Assembly: GCF_000724625.1 (NCBI RefSeq)
Contig: NZ_CP007139.1
Location: 2,604,001-2,668,000, forward strand
Reading direction: 5' to 3'
Source: Fimbriimonas ginsengisoli Gsoil 348
GTDB lineage: Bacteria > Armatimonadota > Fimbriimonadia > Fimbriimonadales > Fimbriimonadaceae
DNA length: 64,000 nt
The number at the start of each line of letters is the position of its first letter. The stretch's first letter is position 1. Positions 26,232 to 33,509 of the stretch are shown here, one piece after another. The position numbers were made by a program, and so were the translations under genes. The notes beneath the pieces were generated by a model that saw only the letters and a program-made list of their open reading frames with translations, did no database searches and was not told where the DNA came from.

Positions 26232-26254
26232 CGGCGCGGGACCAAGTCTCGAGC

Positions 26255-26818
26255 TTACAACGACAGGAAGTATCGGTGCAGCCGCCTGTCGTCGGTGAGT
26301 TCGGGGTGGAACGAAGTTCCAAGAAGGTTCCCCTGCCGTACCGCGACGACCTGGCCTTCGTAGCGCCCTAGCTCGGCGACCCCCTCGCCCAGGCGGGTTA
26401 CGACGGGCGCTCGGATGAAGACGCCGCAAACGGGCTCGTCCAAACCGTGAAGCGGGACGGCGTCTTCGAACGAGTGCACCTGAGCGCCGAAGGCGTTCCG
26501 GCGGACGTCGATGTCGAGCAGGCCGAGGGTGTACTGATCGGAGCGGTTCTCGACGTTCTCACACATGAGGATCATCCCCATGCAGGTGCCCCACATCGGC
26601 ATCCCTTCGGCGGCCCGCTGCTGTAACGCGTCGCCAAGCCCGAATCTCGCCATTAAGAGCCCGACGGTGGTGCTCTCACCGCCCGGAATAATGAGCCGGT
26701 CCGCCTTCGCGAGATCTTCACGAGAACGAACCTCGACCACATCCACGCCCCCCACGGAGTGAAGCGCTTCGATATGTTTCTCGAAGTCGCCCTGAATCGC
26801 GACCACGCCGACGGTCAT
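26255..26818 (-). CDS. pdxT: Pyridoxal 5'-phosphate synthase glutaminase subunit
   Basis: The 187-aa protein starts at MTVGVVAIQGDFEKH (ATG 26818); the longer upstream frame has no homology-like sequence. Class I glutaminase landmarks are clear: IIPGGEST, the nucleophile Cys in GTCMGMI, and the His-x-Glu pair in GTSFHPELTDD. PdxT supplies ammonia to PdxS for PLP synthesis; pdxS is not in this window, although the two are often adjacent. TAAACT sits 7 bases before the ATG, again suggesting a leaderless transcript. Confidence 0.92.
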   Translation of the reverse strand: MTVGVVAIQGDFEKHIEALHSVGGVDVVEVRSREDLAKADRLIIPGGESTTVGLLMARFGLGDALQQRAAEGMPMWGTCMGMILMCENVENRSDQYTLGLLDIDVRRNAFGAQVHSFEDAVPLHGLDEPVCGVFIRAPVVTRLGEGVAELGRYEGQVVAVRQGNLLGTSFHPELTDDRRLHRYFLSL

Positions 26819-26825
26819 GCCCGGC

Positions 26826-26831
26826 AGTTTA
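26826..26831 (-). promoter_or_regulatory. -10 box of pdxT
   Basis: On the minus strand TAAACT ends 7 bases before ATG 26818, the same geometry as at 12550, 13733 and 19983. No -35 was identified. Confidence 0.4.
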
Positions 26832-27016
26832 CAGCCTACGTCGGAGCATTCAGAGCGTTGCGCCGAACGCAATGCGGTGGCATCGAATCCGACCCCGGAG
26901 GGGTCTTCAGAAATTAGCCCGGCGGTCGCTCCCGCGACCCCGGGTTGGCGATCCCTAAAGGCGGGTGCCCCTCCCTCGCGAAGCCAGGCTCCTCGAAAAG
27001 CTGTCACGATAAGGGC

Positions 27017-27958
27017 GTGATCGACGTCATCGGGGTTCCGTTTGACCTTTGCGGGTCGCGGCCGGGGTGCGCGCTAGGGCCGGCGGCGGTGCGATATGCG
27101 GGGCTGGTCGAAACACTCCAAGGGATCGGGCTGGAGGTGCGCGACTGCGGCGATATGCCGGCGATGCGACCTGAAACCGACGAGGACGGGATGCGTAACT
27201 TCCCACCCCTTTTGGAGACGGTCCGCGGGCTGCGGAAAGCGGTCTACAAGACGTATCTGGAAGGAAATCTGCCGATCGTCGTCGGTGGTGAGCACACGGT
27301 CGTCGCCGGCGCGGTCGCCGCCGCGCTTCAGTTTCACGGCGAAGATGTCGCGGTTCTCTGGATCGATGCGCACGCCGACGCGAACACCCCTGGCTCCTCC
27401 GCGAGCGGAAATTTACATGGAATGCCGATCGCCGCGCTCGCCGGGCTGCCGAGTGGGACGGAGGGGAAGGTCGACGAAGAGTGGAACGCCCTTCAGGAAG
27501 CGCTTGGCTCCGGGCCACGGCTTAGCCTGAACCGAACCGCCTGGTACGCACTACGCGATGTCGACCCGCCGGAGGTTCCGCAATTGCAAGGGCTCGCGCT
27601 GACGATGCACGACATCGACCGCCACGGCGTGGTCAACACGATGCACACCCTCGATCGTTGGCTTCGCACGATCGGAGCGAGCCACCTGTGGATCTCCTTC
27701 GACGTCGACGCGCTCGACCCGATCTTGGCGCCGGGGACCGGAACCGCGGTTCGCGGCGGGCTGACTTACCGGGAAGCGCATCTCTGCGCCGAGCTGCTGT
27801 TCGAAATGATGGCGGCGTCCGATTGCCCTTACCGTCTGGCCGGGGTGGACGTGGTGGAGACGAACCCGCTCGTCGACGCCAATAACGCGACGGCGGTCAT
27901 GGTCGTCGAGTGGTTTGCCTCTCTCTTCGGCAAAACGATTCTGGGGTCGCGCCGATGA
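27017..27958 (+). CDS. rocF: Arginase
   Basis: GTG 27017 gives an N-terminus VIDVIGVPFDLCGSRPG, which fits the family start; the frame is open 24 codons further but that part is unrelated. The 313-aa enzyme has the two-manganese site motifs VGGEHTV, WIDAHADANTP and SFDVDALDP, and the arginine-binding SASGNLHGMP and PGTGTAVRGGLTYREA. It converts arginine to ornithine and urea. Agmatinase-type relatives are less likely because the SxxGNxHGMP arginase signature is present. It overlaps the next gene by ATGA. Confidence 0.88.
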   Translation: MIDVIGVPFDLCGSRPGCALGPAAVRYAGLVETLQGIGLEVRDCGDMPAMRPETDEDGMRNFPPLLETVRGLRKAVYKTYLEGNLPIVVGGEHTVVAGAVAAALQFHGEDVAVLWIDAHADANTPGSSASGNLHGMPIAALAGLPSGTEGKVDEEWNALQEALGSGPRLSLNRTAWYALRDVDPPEVPQLQGLALTMHDIDRHGVVNTMHTLDRWLRTIGASHLWISFDVDALDPILAPGTGTAVRGGLTYREAHLCAELLFEMMAASDCPYRLAGVDVVETNPLVDANNATAVMVVEWFASLFGKTILGSRR

Positions 27959-28914
27959 GCCTTGAAGTGGGGCGGCGGGTGCTCAGGCAAGAAGCCGAGG
28001 CGGTGCAAACGCTGGCGGACCAGCTAGGCGACTCGTTCTCTGAAGCGGTGGAGTGGGTTCTCGGCTGCACCGGCCGGGTATTGACCTGCGGCATCGGCAA
28101 ATCGGGTCACATCGCCAGGAAGACCGCAGGGACGCTGAGCTCCACCGGCACCCCTAGCGGATTTCTCCAGGCGGCGGAAGCGGTCCATGGCGACCTCGGC
28201 ATGGTCACCGGCGGCGACGTCGTGATTCTCTACAGCCACAGCGGGGAGACGGACGAGCTCGTGAGGCTTTTCCCACCGCTTCGGTCGATCGGCGCCCGTA
28301 CGATCCTCGTTACCGGACGGCCGAAGAGTAGCGCGGGGCGGCTCGCCGACCTTGTTTTGGAGACCCATGTTGGCGAGGAGGCTTGCCCGAATAACCTCGC
28401 CCCCACGACCAGCACCACCGTTATGCTCGCCCTCAGCGACGCCCTCGCGCTCGCGGTGATGGAACGGCGCGGGTTCAGTCCGGACGATTTTGCCCGTTTC
28501 CATCCGAGCGGCGCGCTCGGAAAACGGTTGACGCTGACGGTGGCCGATGTGATGCGTCCGGCGGCTGAGATTGGAAGGGTCGGCCCGGGCGACTCGATCT
28601 TGGAAGTGATCCGAACGATGACGGAGGCACACGTCGGCGCGGCTTGCGTTGTGGAGGAGGGGCTTCTCAGAGGAATTGTCAGCGAAAGCGACCTTCGGCG
28701 GCACTTGCTGAAGGATCCGGGGCGTATGGACGTTCCGGCCGCCCAGATCATGAACTCCAACGCCGCTACGATAACACCCGACCTGCTGGCGATGGAGGCA
28801 TTGGAGGCGTTTCAGAATTATCCGGTCAAGATCGGCGAAATGCCGGTGGTGCTCGAAGACCGCCTCATCGGCCTCTTAGTTCTCAAAGACCTGCTGCGAA
28901 GCGGGATCGTCTAA
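27955..28914 (+). CDS. kdsD: Arabinose-5-phosphate isomerase (KdsD/GutQ family)
   Basis: From ATG 27955 (overlapping the arginase stop) the product is 319 aa. The SIS sugar-isomerase domain (about 1-190) shows TCGIGKSGHIARKTAGTLSS, ILYSHSGETDEL and HPSGALGKRL, and two CBS domains follow (about 205-319, ending MPVVLEDRLIGLLVLKDLL). It isomerises ribulose-5-P to arabinose-5-P, the entry to Kdo synthesis, which would imply an LPS-type outer membrane if Kdo is made here. No other kds genes are in the window. The next gene starts 4 bases later. Confidence 0.9.
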   Translation: MSLEVGRRVLRQEAEAVQTLADQLGDSFSEAVEWVLGCTGRVLTCGIGKSGHIARKTAGTLSSTGTPSGFLQAAEAVHGDLGMVTGGDVVILYSHSGETDELVRLFPPLRSIGARTILVTGRPKSSAGRLADLVLETHVGEEACPNNLAPTTSTTVMLALSDALALAVMERRGFSPDDFARFHPSGALGKRLTLTVADVMRPAAEIGRVGPGDSILEVIRTMTEAHVGAACVVEEGLLRGIVSESDLRRHLLKDPGRMDVPAAQIMNSNAATITPDLLAMEALEAFQNYPVKIGEMPVVLEDRLIGLLVLKDLLRSGIV

Positions 28915-28917
28915 CCC

Positions 28918-30630
28918 ATGGTGTTCCTTCCCCTTCTGCTCCTACGCCAAGCCGACTCCCCGGACGCATTCCTTCAGAAGCTCGCCGCCGCGGTGCGGGA
29001 TAAAGATAGGGAGGCGATCGCCCAGGCGTTCGACAACAAGGCGGGGTCGAGCTACCTGTTCGAAATGGCCAAGAGTCGGGGTGGATTGCAGAAGCTGAAG
29101 GTCGGGATGCTCCCGGCGCCGCCCGGGTGGACGGGCTACGGACGGTACTGGGTGGTCTTCCACACCTTTCAGGATCTGGAGGACTACCACGATCCGGTTT
29201 ACCGAGTGATCGAAACGCCGGGAGGGCTCCGTCTCGGTTCGGAGGTTTCGGAGGCGGATAGCGGCGGCTGGCGGATCCGCAAAGTGAGCCATCGAACCGT
29301 GCTCTCTCCCGAGGAGTCCCGCGCCGACATTTCGGTCCAGCTCGACCTGACGGTGGGCAGTGCGCAGCGGGCACCGGTGTTTCGGCTTAACGAGGTGTAC
29401 CAATTTTCGCCCGGCCGAGCGGTGACGGCGGACGACCGGCACATTGCCCGGCCGCACGATGGGCGGTTACTGCGGGTCGGGAGCCTGCTGATTCCGTGGA
29501 CAAGCCACCCGGCGGACAGCTATCGCTTCAACTATGGCGCAACCCTGCCGGTAGGCGATCGTGAAGACAGTGTTTCAGCGAAGGCGGCCTATCTCACCTC
29601 GTGGTGGATCCCATCGTTGGCTCGGCTGCCGTTTCCGGTCGACGCCGTCATCGACGCGCCGGCATCGTGGACGGTAAGGGCGGAAGGGGAGCGGGGGGCG
29701 GTGGAGAGGCACGGTAATCGGAAAGTCAGCCACTTCCGGTGTGACCTGCCGATCAGCTATCCGAAGGTGATGGGCGGCCTCTATACGAAAGTTGCCGAGC
29801 AAAAAGCGGGCGGCCAGTTGTTCACCGTTTACCAACTCGAACCGATCAAGCGGGACGTGGCGGCCAAGGATCTCCAGAACATGGTCAACGCCGCCGAGTT
29901 CTACCGACGGAACCTGGGACCGCTCCCGTTCAATGGGTACGAGTGCTACGATTCGGCGACCTACTACGGAATCGAGAGCTACAGCCATACCTTCCTTAAG
30001 AAAGGGATCACCACCTGGGCGGTCAGCCACGAGATGGGGCACAGCTATTTTGGCGGCTTGGCGCCATGCGCTTACGTGCACGATAGCTGGAACGAGGGGG
30101 TCACGCAGTACATCGACTCCATCGCCTACCAAAACAACGCCGACCGCTCATTGGAGAACGGGTTGAAGACAGTGAGCGTCCCGGTTCCGCTGTCGCAGAT
30201 GCCGGTCGCTTGGTCGTATGGAAACACCACCTACTATCGCGGCGCGTACGTGCTGAAGATGCTGGAAACGGAGATCGGCCGTGATAACGTCCTCGCCGCG
30301 TTGAAGGCGATCGCCTTTGGACGCCGAGGGATGGACACTCGGTGGGACGATTTACGCGCGTACTTCGAACGAGCGTCGGGCAAGCCGCTCGACTGGTTCT
30401 GGCGTCAATGGATCGACGGCGCTACGTTCCCCACTCTGTCGGTGGTGGCTAACTCCAATGGCAAGGTTACGGTGCAGCAATCGGGCACGCCTCATCCGTT
30501 CCGCCTCCGGTTCGCGGTGATTCAAAACGGTCAGAAGAAGGTGGTCGAGTTGCACGAGTCGGAAGCCACCTTTGCCGCCGACGGTCCGACGATCGACGTG
30601 TTTCCGTATGCGTTGGCGAAGATGCGGTGA
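28918..30630 (+). CDS. M1-like (gluzincin) metallopeptidase, exported
   Basis: The 570-aa protein has a short hydrophobic N-terminus (MVFLPLLLLRQADS). The zinc site is His371-Glu372-x2-His375 in SHEMGHSYFGG, followed by the third ligand Glu393 in SWNEGVTQY. There are 17 residues between His375 and Glu393, where classic M1 enzymes have 18. The M1 exopeptidase GxMEN motif is replaced by YGIES, so N-terminal amine recognition may differ. The C-terminal helical part contains FERASGKPLDWFWRQWIDG, typical of M1 relatives. It is probably a periplasmic aminopeptidase or endopeptidase. Confidence 0.8.
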   Translation: MVFLPLLLLRQADSPDAFLQKLAAAVRDKDREAIAQAFDNKAGSSYLFEMAKSRGGLQKLKVGMLPAPPGWTGYGRYWVVFHTFQDLEDYHDPVYRVIETPGGLRLGSEVSEADSGGWRIRKVSHRTVLSPEESRADISVQLDLTVGSAQRAPVFRLNEVYQFSPGRAVTADDRHIARPHDGRLLRVGSLLIPWTSHPADSYRFNYGATLPVGDREDSVSAKAAYLTSWWIPSLARLPFPVDAVIDAPASWTVRAEGERGAVERHGNRKVSHFRCDLPISYPKVMGGLYTKVAEQKAGGQLFTVYQLEPIKRDVAAKDLQNMVNAAEFYRRNLGPLPFNGYECYDSATYYGIESYSHTFLKKGITTWAVSHEMGHSYFGGLAPCAYVHDSWNEGVTQYIDSIAYQNNADRSLENGLKTVSVPVPLSQMPVAWSYGNTTYYRGAYVLKMLETEIGRDNVLAALKAIAFGRRGMDTRWDDLRAYFERASGKPLDWFWRQWIDGATFPTLSVVANSNGKVTVQQSGTPHPFRLRFAVIQNGQKKVVELHESEATFAADGPTIDVFPYALAKMR

Positions 30631-30716
30631 GTGAAACTCAGCGCCCCGGACTCGCCGTTTGGCAGGGGCCGACCATGGGTCGGTCATCACCAACGGAAGG
30701 GGATCGGTGGGGAGCG

Positions 30717-31820
30717 CTATGGGAACACGACGACGCCGCGCCCACCCTGCCCGCCGAGCATGTCGGCGTAGGCTTCGTTGATCTCCTCCAGTAGATACGT
30801 CCGGCTGATAAGGCGGTCGAGGTCCAGTTGGCCGTGCCGGTACATTTCGGCATATAAGGGGAAGTCGCGTGGGGCGTGCGAGGTGCCGTAATACGAGCCC
30901 ATGACGGTCTTTTCTTGCCGGGTTAGAACGGCGCCGGGGAGATTTGTCGCGCTTCCCATGGGGGAAATCCCGGAGAAGACGACGGTTCCGCCGGGCCGAA
31001 CCGCCTCTAGGCACTGCTCTTGGACGGAGGGGATTCCGACGGCTTCGAAAACGAAGTCGGCGCCTCGGCCTTCGGTCATGGACTGGATGGCGGCCACCAC
31101 TCCCGGTCCGGCGGTCAATCCGTCGGTCGCTCCGAAACCGCGGGCGAAAGTGAGCTTTTCTTCCGAGACGTCGACGGCGATAATCCGGGCGGCTCCCGCG
31201 ACCCGGGCGCCCATGATGGTGCTGAGGCCGACGCCGCCCGCTCCGAACACGGCGACCGAGCTTCCGGCCGGGACCTTGGCGGTATTTAGGACGGATCCGA
31301 CTCCGGTGGTGACCGCGCACCCGATTACTGCCGCGATCGGGAAGGGAAGCTCTTTGGGCATGGGGACGCAGCACTCCTGCGGCACCACGGCGTGTTCGGC
31401 GAAGCAGGCGAGGGCGCTGAAATGGTAGACAGGCTCGCCGTTTTGCGATAAACGGGTGGTGTCGTCGAGCATCGTCCCGGCCCAGATCGGCTCCACGTAG
31501 GCGGCGCAGAGGCTGGGGCGGCCGTGTTGGCAGTAGAAACATTCGCCGCAGTTTGGCGCCCAGTTGAGGGCGACGTGGTCACCGACGGAAACTGCGCCGA
31601 CCCGTTCGCCGATGGCCTCGACGACTCCCGCTCCCTCATGTCCCGGCACGGCGGGGAGCGGGTGCTGGGTGGCGCCGGTCATCAGATGCCAATCGCTATG
31701 GCAGACTCCAACCGCTCGAATGCGAACCAGGACTTCGCCGGCACGGGGCGACTCCAAGTCCAGCGTCTCTACGGAGAACGGGACTCCCGCCGATCGAAAT
31801 ACCGCCGCCTTAATCTTCAT
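30717..31820 (-). CDS. Zinc-dependent alcohol dehydrogenase (class III-like MDR family)
   Basis: This 367-aa medium-chain dehydrogenase has catalytic-zinc residues in VGVCHSDWHL and GHEGAGVVEAIG, and the four structural-zinc cysteines in CGECFYCQHGRPSLC. Its Rossmann motif is VAVFGAGGVGLSTIMGA. It resembles the S-(hydroxymethyl)glutathione / aryl-alcohol dehydrogenase group and oxidises an alcohol with NAD(P). It stands alone, convergent with the peptidase gene, and lies just downstream of the rpsR terminator. Confidence 0.88.
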   Translation of the reverse strand: MKIKAAVFRSAGVPFSVETLDLESPRAGEVLVRIRAVGVCHSDWHLMTGATQHPLPAVPGHEGAGVVEAIGERVGAVSVGDHVALNWAPNCGECFYCQHGRPSLCAAYVEPIWAGTMLDDTTRLSQNGEPVYHFSALACFAEHAVVPQECCVPMPKELPFPIAAVIGCAVTTGVGSVLNTAKVPAGSSVAVFGAGGVGLSTIMGARVAGAARIIAVDVSEEKLTFARGFGATDGLTAGPGVVAAIQSMTEGRGADFVFEAVGIPSVQEQCLEAVRPGGTVVFSGISPMGSATNLPGAVLTRQEKTVMGSYYGTSHAPRDFPLYAEMYRHGQLDLDRLISRTYLLEEINEAYADMLGGQGGRGVVVFP

Positions 31821-31849
31821 TGCTTGTCCATCAACTCAAAAACAAAAAA

Positions 31850-31876
31850 GCCCGAACGTCGAATCGACGTTCGGGC
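31850..31876 (-). terminator. Rho-independent terminator of rpsR
   Basis: gcccgaacgtcg (31850-31861) and cgacgttcgggc (31865-31876) form a perfect 12-bp stem with a 3-base loop. On the minus strand it is followed by a T-run (TTTTTTGTTTTT), a textbook terminator. Confidence 0.92.
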
Positions 31877-31894
31877 TCTTCATACACCGCCGCT

Positions 31895-32323
31895 TTACGC
31901 TTCGGCGTTCTCGGCGGGGGCCGCCGGAGCTTGCGCTTGGGCGTTCATGTCGTCGCGGCGAGGACCGCGCTCGCGGCGGGGGCCGTACTCGCGGCGATCG
32001 CTGCCCATCTCGGTGACCACGAACGGCAGGAGGGCCATTTCGCGGGCGCGGCGGATTTGCTCGGCGATCATGCGCTGCTGCTTGGCGGTGTTTCCGCTCT
32101 GGCGGCTCGGCAGGATCTTGCCGCGATCGTTGAGGAAGCGGCGGAGGATGTTAACCTCTTTGTAATCGACATAGTCGATTTTGTTCGTGGTGAGGTAGCT
32201 CACCTTACGGCGACGCTTCCCCTTAAACCGACCGCCGCCCTCAGGCGCGTCCTTGTCGGCTCGAGGAAAGCCTCCCCCGGGCTGGCCATCTGCGCGGGGC
32301 GTTCTGCTGGTCTCTTCGCTCAT
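31895..32323 (-). CDS. rpsR: 30S ribosomal protein S18
   Basis: The 142-aa protein starts at ATG 32323; the open frame upstream is not homologous. The S18 core is about residues 38-105 (RRRKVSYLTTNKIDYVDYK, RFLNDRGKILPSRQSG, QQRMIAEQIRRAREMALLPF). Both ends are extended: a Gly/Arg-rich N-terminus and a disordered C-terminus (RRERGPRRDD, then Ala-rich). Typical S18 is ~75-90 aa. The usual neighbours rpsF, ssb and rplI are absent. It has its own promoter and terminator. Confidence 0.93.
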   Translation of the reverse strand: MSEETSRTPRADGQPGGGFPRADKDAPEGGGRFKGKRRRKVSYLTTNKIDYVDYKEVNILRRFLNDRGKILPSRQSGNTAKQQRMIAEQIRRAREMALLPFVVTEMGSDRREYGPRRERGPRRDDMNAQAQAPAAPAENAEA

Positions 32324-32368
32324 GCTCGTTAAATTCCAAATCGGGCCCTTGCCCGAGGTGACTGAGGA

Positions 32369-32374
32369 GTATAG
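32369..32374 (-). promoter_or_regulatory. -10 box of rpsR with leader hairpin
   Basis: TATACT on the minus strand lies about 45 bases before the rpsR ATG. The leader contains a small hairpin (tcgggc/gcccga, 32341-32356), a possible site for ribosomal-protein feedback (inference). Confidence 0.45.
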
Positions 32375-32387
32375 CACATCCTCCGGA

Positions 32388-32436
32388 GCCCCCTCCTCGT
32401 CGATGTTTGTGCGATGAGGAGGGGGTTGGGGGTGGA
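32388..32436. repeat. Palindromic repeat copy B
   Basis: Stem ccccctcctcgtcg / cgatgaggaggggg (one mismatch) with loop atgtttgtg and a gttgggggtgg tail. It matches the architecture of copy A at 12204-12264. Here it is intergenic, upstream of the rpsR promoter. Confidence 0.75.
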
Positions 32437-32469
32437 GAAATCCCGCCCGTAGCGTCGACGTCCCCGCCG

Positions 32470-32533
32470 ATGATCTTGCTATACCTGCGGTACAGCAGCG
32501 GCAGAGCAGGAGCTCTGCGGTCCGCAAGATCAT
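32470..32533. repeat. Nested 64-bp palindrome at the 3' end of a lipoprotein gene
   Basis: ATGATCTTGC (32470-32479) pairs with GCAAGATCAT (32524-32533), and inside it gcagagc (32501-32507) pairs with gctctgc (32512-32518). The right arm covers the stop codon of the minus-strand lipoprotein gene. It could be its terminator or a repeat-derived element. Confidence 0.55.
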
Positions 32534-33105
32534 TGACCTTCGGTGCTTTCCGGCGGCACGGTTCCGCCTAGAAGCTTTATCGCGTCCTCCATGGCATCCA
32601 GCGCATCTGAAATCGCGCCGTCGGCTTCGTCGAGGGCGGCCGCTTCCTTGGGTGGGGGTTTGCTTTCGATGAGGTCGCCGACGGTGTCGGACGCGTCACG
32701 GAGCTCGCGGATTGCGTCGATCCCCTCTTCCACCCATTTCGCCCGCTGTTTTTCGCTCGCCGCCTGATCTTGCCGGACTTGCTGCTGCTCCGGCGGTTGC
32801 GCCATGTCCACGAGGGTTCTTCCGGTACTGTCGAGACCGTCGAGGGCGTTGAGCAGCGCTTCTTTTGTGTCTCCGCCGACGGTGCCTGGCAGCGGCCGAA
32901 GCGCGGCGACGGCGTCGTTCAGGTTGTCAGAGGCGGTGCTGAACTGGAACGCGGCGGCGTGAAGTTGTTCGTAGAGCTTTTGTGCGGGATCCGCGGCGAC
33001 CATCGCCGTCCCGGCGCTCGGCGGCGAGGCGGGGGTCACGGCTGCCGTACCCCGCGAGCACCCGCTCGCGATCAAGACTGCTCCAAGCCAACCGATCGAT
33101 CGCAC
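32530..33105 (-). CDS. Putative lipoprotein, helical
   Basis: The 191-aa product starts at GTG 33105 and has a lipoprotein signal with lipobox IASGC near residue 16. The mature part is predicted to be mostly helical, rich in Ala/Glu/Asp (LYEQLHAAAFQFSTASDNLN, EEGIDAIRELRDASDTVGDL). No known family is recognised. It is transcribed toward rpsR but separated from it by two palindromic elements, so co-transcription is uncertain. Confidence 0.65.
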   Translation of the reverse strand: MRSIGWLGAVLIASGCSRGTAAVTPASPPSAGTAMVAADPAQKLYEQLHAAAFQFSTASDNLNDAVAALRPLPGTVGGDTKEALLNALDGLDSTGRTLVDMAQPPEQQQVRQDQAASEKQRAKWVEEGIDAIRELRDASDTVGDLIESKPPPKEAAALDEADGAISDALDAMEDAIKLLGGTVPPESTEGQ

Positions 33106-33177
33106 ATGTGGAGCCTACCTAGGCGGAGCCCCCGCGACGGACGAGCCGCAAACGGTTGAGGAATTACGCTGACAGCA

Positions 33178-33320
33178 TTTGATTCGCCCGTAGCCCAGGG
33201 ATTAGGGTCATTGACAAATTAGGTTTCATTCCCCTTATCTGATTTCGCTCGTAGCCCGTGGCTTTAACCGCGGTTCAAGGTCTCTCTGGGGACAAACCCC
33301 CGGGCTACGGGCGAATCAAA
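33178..33320. repeat. 143-bp element with 19-bp perfect terminal inverted repeats
   Basis: The 404-base gap between the lipoprotein gene and the TPR gene contains tttgattcgcccgtagccc (33178-33196) and its exact inverse at 33302-33320. A third, direct, imperfect copy (gatttcgctcgtagccc) starts at 33241. There is no ORF inside. It looks like a MITE/REP-type non-coding repeat. I see nothing else clear in the gap apart from the start of the next gene's leader. Confidence 0.7.
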
Positions 33321-33509
33321 CGAGGGAAGCTTGAACATGGCTTTTCGCTGACGGGAAAAGGGGTTCGTCTGCTGGGAGCCGATGCTACAGGGCGCATTAG
33401 ACGACGCTTCCGCAGACTCTGATCCGAAGAAAAGACCTATCCTTTAAAAACCGTTCGGAATGACTGCCCGTTTTCATCCGTCATACTCCGTTGTATAGGT
33501 TTCGCGATA

